The translations under genes and the position numbers were made by a program. Below, in pieces: positions 1-5,941 of a DNA stretch of 25,673 bases; position 1 is the first letter of the stretch; every line of letters starts with the position of its first letter. This stretch comes from a virus. The notes beneath the pieces are model-generated. The model saw only the letters and a program-made list of their open reading frames with translations. It did no database searches and was not told where the DNA came from. The DNA is taken from IMG/VR virus record IMGVR_UViG_3300046011_005496, positions 1 through 25,673 of that record, one strand, 5' to 3'.

Positions 1-204
1 GAATTTGATGCGATTGACCTCCAGAAACTCATTGGGGAAGTAATCGACGAACCCAACGAAAAACGCAAGCGCAATCTCGAGCCGTTCCACAACTCGTATT
101 GGCTCATCAAGGCTCCAATCACCTTGCAGGGTGTAGTGACGGAGAAGTTGAATACTGCACTGGCGCAGGTGGACGGCGTCGAGATTGCATCAGCGACACA
201 CTGA
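1..204 (+). CDS. C-terminal end of an unidentified phage protein (start lies before the window)
   Basis: Frame 1 is open from the first base to a TGA at 202-204 and gives 67 residues ending D-G-V-E-I-A-S-A-T-H. Its stop overlaps the ATG of the next gene (TGATG), which supports a real co-translated gene. The visible part has a charged stretch (E-K-R-K-R-N) followed by a mixed alpha/beta-looking end. I do not recognise a family. Its position just ahead of a methyltransferase-like gene and an ABC-ATPase/GNAT pair suggests it may belong to that cluster, but this is context only. Confidence 0.6.
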   Translation, partial: EFDAIDLQKLIGEVIDEPNEKRKRNLEPFHNSYWLIKAPITLQGVVTEKLNTALAQVDGVEIASATH

Positions 205-779
205 TGCGACGGCAAGTTCTTACACCGAATAGTCATTTGTCGACCAAGTTGCGGGTCCGCAAGGAGGCGCTTGAGCGCATCGGGAAATCTGAGGTGCATG
301 TGTTGGACGCTTTCGCTGGACAAGAAATCGTTTGGGGGGCGATGCGAAGGCTTTGCCCAAACATCAACATCACGACGCTCGGAATCGACAAGGCGAAGTA
401 TCTCAAGCCTTCGATAATCATGGGCGATAACCGCAAGGTGATGAAAGGCTTGGACCTGACGGAGTTTGACCTTATCGACTTGGACGCTTTTGGGTGTCCG
501 TGGGAACAACTTGCCATTTGCGCCGAGCAGGCTCCTGAGGTGCCTGTGGTGGCTACACACATCATCGTCACTCTTGGACCGACTCCACGGCAACTCTTGG
601 AGGTGGCTGGAATACCCAAAGATTGGACGGACCGCAAAAAAGTGCCCCACGCTTTGTTCAACAGGTGGCGTTGGGAGTGGTGGGAGAACTATTGCGCCAA
701 ACTCGGCTACAAGGAAGCCAACTACGAACTGCATCTTGATAAGTCGGCGGTAAAACGCTACGAATCTTTATGGTGGTAA
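204..779 (+). CDS. class I SAM-dependent methyltransferase-like protein
   Basis: A 191-residue protein with a Rossmann-like methyltransferase pattern. The glycine-rich motif I is V-L-D-A-F-A-G near residue 31, an acidic end of strand 2 appears as G-I-D-K, and the motif IV region reads D-L-I-D-L-D-A-F-G-C-P-W near residues 91-102. The D-L-D-x-F-G pattern resembles motif IV of Trm1-type tRNA guanine methyltransferases, although the protein is much shorter than Trm1 and lacks an obvious target-recognition domain. The start chosen is the ATG overlapping the upstream stop. An in-frame ATG at 99 would lie inside the upstream gene and is not needed. The substrate (tRNA, DNA or other) cannot be read from the sequence. 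The next genes look like a nucleic-acid modification cluster, which makes a base-modifying role plausible. Confidence 0.62.
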   Translation: MRRQVLTPNSHLSTKLRVRKEALERIGKSEVHVLDAFAGQEIVWGAMRRLCPNINITTLGIDKAKYLKPSIIMGDNRKVMKGLDLTEFDLIDLDAFGCPWEQLAICAEQAPEVPVVATHIIVTLGPTPRQLLEVAGIPKDWTDRKKVPHALFNRWRWEWWENYCAKLGYKEANYELHLDKSAVKRYESLWW

Positions 780-780
780 A

Positions 781-827
781 GTTGAGATTCACCACGGACA
801 CTCAACCATGCTGTATCATGGTCGGTA
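781..827 (+). promoter_or_regulatory. inverted repeat and possible leaderless -10 element
   Basis: The gap between two genes holds GTTGAG (781-786) and its exact complement CTCAAC (801-806) around a 14-nt loop. TATCAT (814-819) then stands 8 nt before the ATG at 828, the same spacing seen at the better leaderless promoters in this window. No -35 element at normal spacing is visible, and the next gene has no Shine-Dalgarno sequence. The repeat could be an operator or a weak attenuator. Confidence 0.25.
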
Positions 828-1040
828 ATGTCAACGCCAGACCTCGAAAACCGCTACGCCGAAGTGTGCGAACGCCTCGCCGCTACTTTGCAGGTCGTTG
901 AACGCTTGAACATGCAAATCTTTAGACTCAAACAAGAACTTGTTTCCTCTGAAGAGTTCATTGACCGCATGCTTCAGAAGGAGGAATCATGGGAGCCGAG
1001 CAAAGTAGCGGAACCACCACACCACATCAACATCAACTAG
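828..1040 (+). CDS. small coiled-coil protein of unknown function
   Basis: A 70-residue protein. Residues about 5-50 have regular leucine/isoleucine/valine spacing among charged residues, typical of a coiled coil, and the tail is proline- and histidine-rich. There is no Shine-Dalgarno sequence, so translation may be leaderless from a TATCAT -10 just upstream. The last 52 bp overlap the next gene in another frame, where the sequence of the coming ABC-ATPase gene already starts. I do not recognise a family. It may be an accessory subunit of the ATPase, but that is only suggested by the overlap. Confidence 0.5.
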   Translation: MSTPDLENRYAEVCERLAATLQVVERLNMQIFRLKQELVSSEEFIDRMLQKEESWEPSKVAEPPHHININ

Positions 1041-1708
1041 ACGCAAAACCTTTTGCCTATTCGTCAACGGCGAGAGAAGTCGCCAAAATGTTTGATTTTA
1101 CGCCCCCGCCAACTCAACCACGATTCGAACCTTTTGACCTCAAACCGCTCCTTACAACCAGTTTCACCATCGGCATTGTTGTCGGCTCATCAGGCTCAGG
1201 TAAAACACAAGCACTTTTGAACGCAGGATTTGACCCTCAACTAGAAAATGAAGTTGGTCTTTATGACTGGCACCCAAGTTTCTGCATTTTGGACCATTTT
1301 GCTATCTCAAGTCATGCGATTCAAATGCTTACGGCGGCAGGTTTCAACTCAGTACCCCAATGGTTCAAGCCCTTTCACATGCTGTCGAACGGCGAGCAGT
1401 ATCGGGCACAACTTGCTAGACGCCTCTCAGTTGCTTCCCACAATAAATCCATTCTGTTTGTAGACGAGTTCACAAGCCTCGTTGACCGCACCGTGGCACG
1501 GAGCCTATGCGAATCACTCAATCGTCACACACTGGTTTTCCCCCGAATCGTTGTTGCCACCTGCCACCGTGATGTCACTGAATGGCTCCGCCACGATTGG
1601 ATGGTCGACACCGACAGCAACGAAGTCATCCACCCCAACCAGCGGCGAACGACCAACCATTGGGCTATCGCCCTCGATGAGCATGTGGGCACCATCACCC
1701 GTGGCTGA
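989..1708 (+). CDS. ABC-type ATPase domain protein, soluble, paired with a GNAT gene
   Basis: A 239-residue ATPase with the full ABC set of motifs. Walker A is G-S-S-G-S-G-K-T at residues 66-73, the signature is L-S-N-G-E-Q at 132-137, Walker B is S-I-L-F-V-D-E at 154-160 and the H-loop histidine is H193. There are no membrane segments, so this is not a transporter by itself. The rule G-E-Q-x-R-x-x-L-A-R-R after the signature fits ABC ATPases acting on nucleic acids or as regulatory switches. ATG 989 follows AGGAGG at 978-983 with good spacing. The gene overlaps the downstream GNAT gene by about 26 bp. I recall a single fused ABC-GNAT protein of this kind in bacteria, and here the two parts are separate genes. 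A role in powering or directing a DNA modification is inference. Confidence 0.78.
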   Translation: MGAEQSSGTTTPHQHQLDAKPFAYSSTAREVAKMFDFTPPPTQPRFEPFDLKPLLTTSFTIGIVVGSSGSGKTQALLNAGFDPQLENEVGLYDWHPSFCILDHFAISSHAIQMLTAAGFNSVPQWFKPFHMLSNGEQYRAQLARRLSVASHNKSILFVDEFTSLVDRTVARSLCESLNRHTLVFPRIVVATCHRDVTEWLRHDWMVDTDSNEVIHPNQRRTTNHWAIALDEHVGTITRG

Positions 1709-2309
1709 AACCGTAGACCTCTTCAGATGCGACGGGAGACGCCTCTGGAGCCTGTTTAGACGCCACCACTACCTCTCAGGCTCCTACAACGGTCACGGCG
1801 CAATCTGCGGGGTCCTAGACGGCAATCTGGTGGGCTTCACCTCATATATCACCTACCCGTCAGGCACAATCCCTCAACCAGCCAGACGAGGACATCGAAC
1901 CGTCATCCTGCCCGACTATCAGGGCATGGGGATAGGTGTGAGGCTCTCGGATGCGTTAGGGATGCTCATGCTGAGGGAGGGATACCGATACTTCTCGAAG
2001 ACCTCCCACCCCCGAATGGGCGGCTACCGCAATAACAGCCCGCTATGGAAACCGACCAGCAAGAACGAGATGGCAAGGGAAGACTCGACTGGCACAAGCC
2101 GCTGGGAGTTGAAACGCACCCTCTGCTTCTCCCACGAGTTCATCGGCGACGACCCAAACCTTTATGCGACGGTCCTCGCCAACATCCATACCCCTGATAC
2201 CTCCCAACTATCCTTATTCGACGATGGGCTTGTTGACACAGAACAGCGAACTGAAACCGCACCGCATTTGGAACTGGACGATTCCAGCGTGGTACACGAC
2301 GCTCCCTGA
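1683..2309 (+). CDS. GNAT acyltransferase, Mom-like (possible DNA-modification enzyme)
   Basis: About 208 residues. The GNAT core is clear: H-R-T-V-I-L-P-D-Y-Q-G-M-G-I-G, where Q-G-M-G-I-G is motif A that grips the acyl-CoA pyrophosphate. It is followed by the segment S-K-T-S-H-P-R-M-G-G-Y-R and N-S-P-L-W-K. Near the N-terminus is R-R-H-H-Y-L-S-G. This pattern resembles the GNAT family that includes phage Mu Mom, which alters adenines and blocks restriction. That assignment is from memory and from the ABC-ATPase neighbour. Start choice is uncertain: ATG 1677, ATG 1683 and GTG 1701 are all in frame and none has a strong Shine-Dalgarno. The long upstream open frame from 1482 is only the shadow of the ATPase gene. 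The tail (last 50 residues) is acidic and looks disordered. Confidence 0.72.
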   Translation: MWAPSPVAETVDLFRCDGRRLWSLFRRHHYLSGSYNGHGAICGVLDGNLVGFTSYITYPSGTIPQPARRGHRTVILPDYQGMGIGVRLSDALGMLMLREGYRYFSKTSHPRMGGYRNNSPLWKPTSKNEMAREDSTGTSRWELKRTLCFSHEFIGDDPNLYATVLANIHTPDTSQLSLFDDGLVDTEQRTETAPHLELDDSSVVHDAP

Positions 2310-3054
2310 CGGCACAAGGTTCAAGACCTGCCCGCAGGCAGGAATCTGCGCCCAGTTGTGCTACGCCCGCAACGGCACCTACCTGTTCAAGAATGTCAAA
2401 GCGGCACACGACCGCAACCTCCAGTTCGTCCTTGACACACCTGAAGAATGGCGTGATGCGATGCTGTTTGAGTTGCGGCAACCAAAGTTCAACCGCATCG
2501 TCGGACCACGACAACTACCGCATCCAATCGAACACCACCAACTTGACGACTGGATGCAGGGCTGGGCACGAAGCGGACTTCCAGCAATCAGAATCCACGA
2601 CGCAGGCGACTTCTTCGCCGAGTGGTACCTCGACTTGTGGCTTGACATCGCCAATGCTAACCCACATCTCCTGTTTTATGCCTACACCAAAGAAGTTTCG
2701 CTGTTCAAAGTGAACGCCCACCGTTTCCCCAACAACTTCCGTTACCTGTTCTCCACGGGCGGACTGGAGGACCATTTCATCGACGGCGAACGCCACGCCG
2801 AAGTGTTCTCAACTACCGAAGCACTCGAAACGGCGGGTTACCTGTCACAGGATGCGAACGACCTTCTCGCTATCATGTTGCCCACGACCAAAATCGGCAT
2901 CACGGCAAACAACATCAGCCACTTCAAGAAAAAGATGGCGGGAAAAAGTTTTGGCGAGTTGACGAAGGAAAAAAGGAGAGGCAAGCGTGACGAAACGCAA
3001 AACGGAATCGTTCAAAATGTTTCTTTCGGCGGCACCGATACTTCGCCAGTTTGA
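2224..3054 (+). CDS. GP88-family protein with a Cys-rich (Fe-S-type) motif
   Basis: A 276-residue protein matching the phage/actinobacterial GP88 family. The opening L-L-T-Q-N-S-E-L-K is followed by W-N-W-T-I-P-A-W, then three cysteines in C36-P-x4-C42-x3-C46-Y-A-R-N-G-T-Y. Further on is I-R-I-H-D-A-G-D-F-F (about 122-131) and F-Y-A-Y-T-K-E. The cysteine triplet looks like a metal or Fe-S cluster site of radical-SAM type, but no function is established to my knowledge. The ATG at 2224 is placed inside the end of the GNAT gene, giving an 86-bp overlap and keeping the conserved start. The long overlap with both neighbours suggests tight co-expression. I consider it the third member of the ABC-GNAT-GP88 cluster. 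Confidence 0.8.
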   Translation: MGLLTQNSELKPHRIWNWTIPAWYTTLPDGTRFKTCPQAGICAQLCYARNGTYLFKNVKAAHDRNLQFVLDTPEEWRDAMLFELRQPKFNRIVGPRQLPHPIEHHQLDDWMQGWARSGLPAIRIHDAGDFFAEWYLDLWLDIANANPHLLFYAYTKEVSLFKVNAHRFPNNFRYLFSTGGLEDHFIDGERHAEVFSTTEALETAGYLSQDANDLLAIMLPTTKIGITANNISHFKKKMAGKSFGELTKEKRRGKRDETQNGIVQNVSFGGTDTSPV

Positions 3055-3262
3055 CAACGACACTTCCCTTCAAGACATTGCACAACATGTTGGGGTTCAT
3101 CCCGCTACAGTTGCCATTTGGAAGCGTGGCGGACGGGTCAGTTGGCGTTCAGCAGACGAAATCGCCATAAAACTTGGCAAGCACCCCTGCAACCTATGGG
3201 GAAGTGAATGGACCACCCTTTATCCACTCCAGTCGACGGAGGACAACGAAACAAGCGTCTAG
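2987..3262 (+). CDS. helix-turn-helix DNA-binding protein
   Basis: A 91-residue protein with the segment S-L-Q-D-I-A-Q-H-V-G-V-H-P-A-T-V-A-I-W-K-R-G-G, a helix-turn-helix of the kind used to read DNA. It is followed by R-S-A-D-E-I-A-I-K-L-G-K-H-P-C-N-L-W, like other small actinobacterial/phage HTH proteins. The start is GTG at 2987, because AAGGAGAG (2973-2980) stands 6 nt upstream. An alternative ATG is absent nearby. It overlaps the GP88 gene by 68 bp and so is likely made from the same transcript. It may regulate the cluster or be an excisionase-like protein, and the sequence does not decide between these. Confidence 0.66.
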   Translation: MTKRKTESFKMFLSAAPILRQFDNDTSLQDIAQHVGVHPATVAIWKRGGRVSWRSADEIAIKLGKHPCNLWGSEWTTLYPLQSTEDNETSV

Positions 3263-3275
3263 TGTTCTGTCTCTT

Positions 3276-3440
3276 ATGACGGCACAAGAAATCGCTTCCG
3301 CAATCATCTATCTCCGCAAAGTGTTCGTAGGACCAGCCGAAATCGAAAACTTCATGCGAACCATCAAGGCTCTCGAGGAAGAATATCGTCGAGTTCGCAA
3401 CGGCAACATAACCGAAGCGTGTTCGGCATGCCAGAACTAA
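3276..3440 (+). CDS. small helical protein of unknown function
   Basis: A 54-residue protein starting M-T-A-Q-E-I-A-S-A-I-I-Y-L-R. The middle is helical with alternating charge (R-T-I-K-A-L-E-E-E-Y-R-R-V-R), ending with C-S-A-C. The start ATG at 3276 lies 13 bp after the HTH stop. The longer open frame beginning at 3174 is inside the HTH gene. Its end overlaps the next gene by 13 bp, which supports a real translated gene. No family recognised. Confidence 0.5.
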   Translation: MTAQEIASAIIYLRKVFVGPAEIENFMRTIKALEEEYRRVRNGNITEACSACQN

Positions 3441-4072
3441 ACGCCAACATCCCTATCCAACAGTGGTATGTGAGGGGCAACTTCCTCAGGGACCAACAGG
3501 ATTCGCACGACAAAAAGTTTCCCTGCGTCGTTTTCGGCGTCGCCTCAATGGTTGGAAAACCGCCACTCTTCCACTTCCTTATGGAAGACGGAGGATTATG
3601 GTGGAGGATGCCTATTTCAGCGTTCTGCACACACGAAGACGCACCGCCAATGCACCTCAAAGACCTCGTTTTGTGGGACTGTCTCTCAAACTTCGTCACC
3701 GTCACCGAGTTCGACGCACTTGGCGGCATGCGTATGTCTTACCGTGACAGGGAAGGCGAAACACATAAAGGTCGCTACCTTTTCACGCTCGACTGGCACA
3801 CACCCGACCCGAACACGGTCGATTGCGGCTACTCAAACTCACCGAACGAACACAAATGCGGGCATGTCATCGAACTCGACAACGGAAACATTGCCATCCA
3901 ACCAAACAACAGGGTCCGCCTCTTTGAGCCTTCGTTCACCGTAAAAGACGAACTGGTGATTGAAAGACTCGTCAACACATACGATTGGACTGTTGAAACA
4001 GGTGATGACTGGTTGAGTGAGGACACTCAACTTTTCGAGTACGGTATGCGAAAGCCAGAAACCGATGACTAA
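3428..4072 (+). CDS. conserved phage protein of unknown function (214 residues)
   Basis: The protein begins M-P-E-L-N-A-N-I-P-I-Q-Q-W-Y-V-R-G-N-F-L. It contains G-G-L-W-W-R-M-P-I-S-A-F-C, D-L-V-L-W-D-C-L-S, and late F-T-L-D-W with N-E-H-K-C-G-H and the near-terminal N-N-R-V-R-L-F-E-P-S-F-T. This reads like a beta-rich, aromatic-rich protein that I associate with phages from aquatic samples, without a known function. ATG 3428 overlaps the upstream stop. GTG 3419 is also possible. The end overlaps the next gene by 8 bp (ATGACTAA). Confidence 0.66.
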   Translation: MPELNANIPIQQWYVRGNFLRDQQDSHDKKFPCVVFGVASMVGKPPLFHFLMEDGGLWWRMPISAFCTHEDAPPMHLKDLVLWDCLSNFVTVTEFDALGGMRMSYRDREGETHKGRYLFTLDWHTPDPNTVDCGYSNSPNEHKCGHVIELDNGNIAIQPNNRVRLFEPSFTVKDELVIERLVNTYDWTVETGDDWLSEDTQLFEYGMRKPETDD

Positions 4073-4553
4073 CCACTTTTCCCGCCTCGAACCGCTCGAG
4101 ATGTCGTTGGCTGGGTTGCTTTACCAAGTGGTGTTCTCCACTTCGCTTACTGGTAATCAAACCACCTATCTGCAAATCAAAACTGCCGCAAATCCGCCAC
4201 TCATCACCTTGTATGAACTCGAATCAGGCACCGAACCAGTCAAAATGACGATGCTCGAAACCCCGACCGTTACGAACGGAACTTCCGCAATCACGCCAGT
4301 CAACCTCAACCGCACAAAAAACACGACACCAACCACCCTGTTTTACACGAACCCCACCTCAATCAGCGGCGGCACCACCATCGACATCACCCTCGTCACC
4401 GCAGGCAAAAGCGGCGGTAAGTCAGGGGAAAACCACGGAGCGTGGAAATACAAGCCAAACACTTCGTATGTTTGGAAACTTGAGCAGTTGACAAATCAAT
4501 CCACAGTCATCACTACCAGAGTCATTTTCGCCGAGGTCTACGGCGGCTTCTAG
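4065..4553 (+). CDS. putative virion decoration/fibre-like protein
   Basis: A 162-residue protein, almost entirely beta-strand-like, rich in T, S and N. Its layout matches a widespread small phage structural family as I recall it: an N-terminal strand pair (L-L-Y-Q-V-V-F-S-T-S-L), then L-I-T-L-Y-E-L-E-S-G-T, then A-I-T-P-V-N-L-N-R and a T-T-L-F-Y-T-N-P-T repeat. Last come K-P-N-T-S-Y-V-W-K-L-E-Q-L-T-N and R-V-I-F-A-E-V-Y. Such proteins decorate the capsid or form small spikes. The ATG at 4065 overlaps the upstream stop. It is odd to find a probable virion protein upstream of the terminase and far from the head genes at 12-25 kb. An unrelated beta-sandwich protein is the alternative. Confidence 0.55.
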   Translation: MTNHFSRLEPLEMSLAGLLYQVVFSTSLTGNQTTYLQIKTAANPPLITLYELESGTEPVKMTMLETPTVTNGTSAITPVNLNRTKNTTPTTLFYTNPTSISGGTTIDITLVTAGKSGGKSGENHGAWKYKPNTSYVWKLEQLTNQSTVITTRVIFAEVYGGF

Positions 4554-4567
4554 TGGTCGGCGGCAGG

Positions 4568-4735
4568 ATGGGCGAAGACCCTAAACCTGAGCCGTGGAAG
4601 GCTCCTGAGAGCCTCGACTGGTCTGTCATTTGCGGGCATTGCTACACGCCGATGCGACCAGAACACGCCCACTATCGTTGCCACAACTGCGGTGAACGGG
4701 ATTCTTGTTGTGAGGGCGGATTCCACAATCCTTGA
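4568..4735 (+). CDS. small zinc-ribbon protein
   Basis: A 55-residue protein with C-G-H-C near residues 27-30 and C-H-N-C at about 42-45, plus a C-C pair close to the end. Two C-x2-C pairs 11 residues apart are the pattern of a zinc ribbon that may bind DNA, RNA or another protein. I prefer ATG 4568, which follows GGCGGCAGG. GTG 4553 at the end of the previous gene is also in frame and would overlap its stop. The gene ends just before a sigma70-type promoter. No specific family recognised. Confidence 0.6.
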   Translation: MGEDPKPEPWKAPESLDWSVICGHCYTPMRPEHAHYRCHNCGERDSCCEGGFHNP

Positions 4736-4760
4736 CTTTGTAACACCCCCTGTTTAGCAT
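4732..4760 (+). promoter_or_regulatory. sigma70-type promoter, leaderless, for the gene at 4768
   Basis: TTGACT (4732-4737) and TAGCAT (4755-4760) are separated by exactly 17 bp. The GTG start at 4768 lies 7 nt after the -10 element, where transcription should begin, and no Shine-Dalgarno sequence is present. Leaderless mRNAs are common in actinobacteria. Confidence 0.6.
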
Positions 4761-4767
4761 CGTTTTT

Positions 4768-5007
4768 GTGCGGCAGGACGGGATTATTTATACGCTTCAA
4801 TCGGTGAGCGGCAACTCGCAGATGACTTTCAGATTTGTGGCGGGGGACGACGATTCAGCAATCTTCGAGGCAATCGACTTCATTCTTTTTGCCACTTCAC
4901 GATACGGTTCACTTTGGAACAACAGCGCTGTCAAACTCAAAAACCCTCTCGGTGTAACCCTTCTCAACATTCCATACCCTGACCTGATAGGAGATGCGAA
5001 TGACTGA
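4768..5007 (+). CDS. small protein of unknown function, probably translated from a leaderless mRNA
   Basis: A 79-residue acidic protein (M-R-Q-D-G-I-I-Y-T-L) with a helical centre (D-S-A-I-F-E-A-I-D-F-I-L-F-A-T) and a hydrophobic end (L-G-V-T-L-L-N-I-P-Y-P). The GTG at 4768 is chosen because it sits exactly at the expected transcription start of the promoter at 4732-4760. No family recognised. The end overlaps the next gene. Confidence 0.55.
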   Translation: MRQDGIIYTLQSVSGNSQMTFRFVAGDDDSAIFEAIDFILFATSRYGSLWNNSAVKLKNPLGVTLLNIPYPDLIGDAND

Positions 5008-5296
5008 TAAAAGAAAACCCACTTTCGACGAATGGCTGAAACAAGGCTACGACCTCGGATTCTGCGGACCGCCAATCTGCCCTGACCATGACGGAATCCC
5101 CATGTCGTTCGCCGAAGAGACGATTCTCGAAGCCGATGGCGAATGGTGCTGTCACATCGTCCGCCTCTATGAGGACGCCCGCCACAAGTACGCAATCGAA
5201 CGGCACCATCCGCCGAGCGTGTGGAGAGCCGTGAACCTCGGATGGAGAGATAGCACACTCACCTTGGTGGACGAAGAAAACCCCCAAACCATCTAA
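5000..5296 (+). CDS. conserved small phage protein with a W-C-G-P-P-type motif
   Basis: A 98-residue protein: F-D-E-W-L-K-Q-G-Y-D-L-G-F-C-G-P-P-I-C-P-D-H-D-G, then E-W-C-C-H-I-V-R-L-Y and P-P-S-V-W-R-A. This cysteine- and histidine-bearing arrangement (C-G-P-P-x-C-x2-H-D-G) recurs in small proteins of actinobacterial and aquatic phages as I recall, and could hold a metal. ATG 5000 is preferred over ATG 4994 because AGGAG (4989-4993) is 6 nt upstream of the former. Its start overlaps the upstream stop. Function unknown. Confidence 0.66.
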   Translation: MTDKRKPTFDEWLKQGYDLGFCGPPICPDHDGIPMSFAEETILEADGEWCCHIVRLYEDARHKYAIERHHPPSVWRAVNLGWRDSTLTLVDEENPQTI

Positions 5297-5394
5297 ACAA
5301 CCCTTTTCAAACACAACCAACAGTGATGCGACCATTTTTGCCTGGGGAAAAAAGATGATTCCAAAACCATCGGAACCTCATCTACAAGGGAAAG

Positions 5395-5503
5395 AAACAA
5401 CACACACACCACCCACCAAAACCCCACTCAACAAAACACCCACCCAAACACCCCACTAAACCACCCCAAAACCCACCAAAACACCTAAAATCAACCCCAC
5501 CAT
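5395..5503 (+). promoter_or_regulatory. 109-nt G-free, A/C-only leader before the small terminase gene
   Basis: From 5395 to 5503 there is no G at all and only five T. The rest is A and C. A transcript of this stretch would be unstructured and C-rich, like a Rho-utilisation site, or could act as an unfolded leader that helps ribosome loading on a gene with no Shine-Dalgarno. The remaining part of this gap (5297-5394) holds one ATGCGA word and no promoter I can support. Confidence 0.4.
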
Positions 5504-5941
5504 GCCCCACAAACACGGACGAACCCACAAACTCAATCTCCAAACCCAACAAAAAATCATCGACGCCATCACCGCAGGCAACTACCTCGAAACAGCCGCA
5601 AACTACGCAAACATCAGCAAAACCACACTCTACCGATGGCTACAAGAAGCCGAACAACCCAACGCACCCAAGCGTCTGCGGGACTTTCGGGACGCCGTGG
5701 AGCAGGCTCGAGCGGCGGCAGAAGTTCGGAATGTTACGCTGGTTCAGCGGGCGGCGAATGATGGAAGTTGGCAGGCGGCTTCGTGGTTCCTTGAAAGGTC
5801 GTTCCCTGCCCGTTGGGGGAAGAATCAGAAGGTTGAGGTGACTGGTGCTGATGGTGCGCCGTTGAAGTTGGATGTTTCGGTTGATGAACTAGCGTCGAAG
5901 ATTGAGGGATTGCTCGGCGATGGTGGACCTAAACCCGAGTA
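5502..5941 (+). CDS. terS: terminase small subunit
   Basis: A 146-residue DNA-recognition subunit of the packaging motor. An N-terminal helix-turn-helix reads Q-Q-K-I-I-D-A-I-T-A-G-N-Y-L-E-T-A-A, then I-S-K-T-T-L-Y-R-W-L (residues about 17-47). It is followed by the oligomerisation segment (F-R-D-A-V-E-Q-A-R-A-A-A-E-V-R) and the typical W-Q-A-A-S-W-F-L-E-R-S-F-P-A-R-W-G. The ATG at 5502 follows a long A/C-only leader without a Shine-Dalgarno. The stop overlaps the large subunit gene. The first third of the gene uses A/C-rich codons and the rest G-rich codons, switching near 5672. In this type of phage the small subunit binds the packaging start site on the DNA, which often lies in or near this gene. 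Confidence 0.9.

Noticed and set aside
1482-2309. Upstream extension of the GNAT gene to 1482
   Set aside because: This part overlaps the ABC-ATPase gene, whose motifs continue to 1708, and the extended residues have no GNAT features.
5401-5470. CA-repeat microsatellite or replication iteron array before the small terminase gene
   Set aside because: Only the first dozen bases are a CA run. The rest is irregular A/C sequence without a repeated unit.
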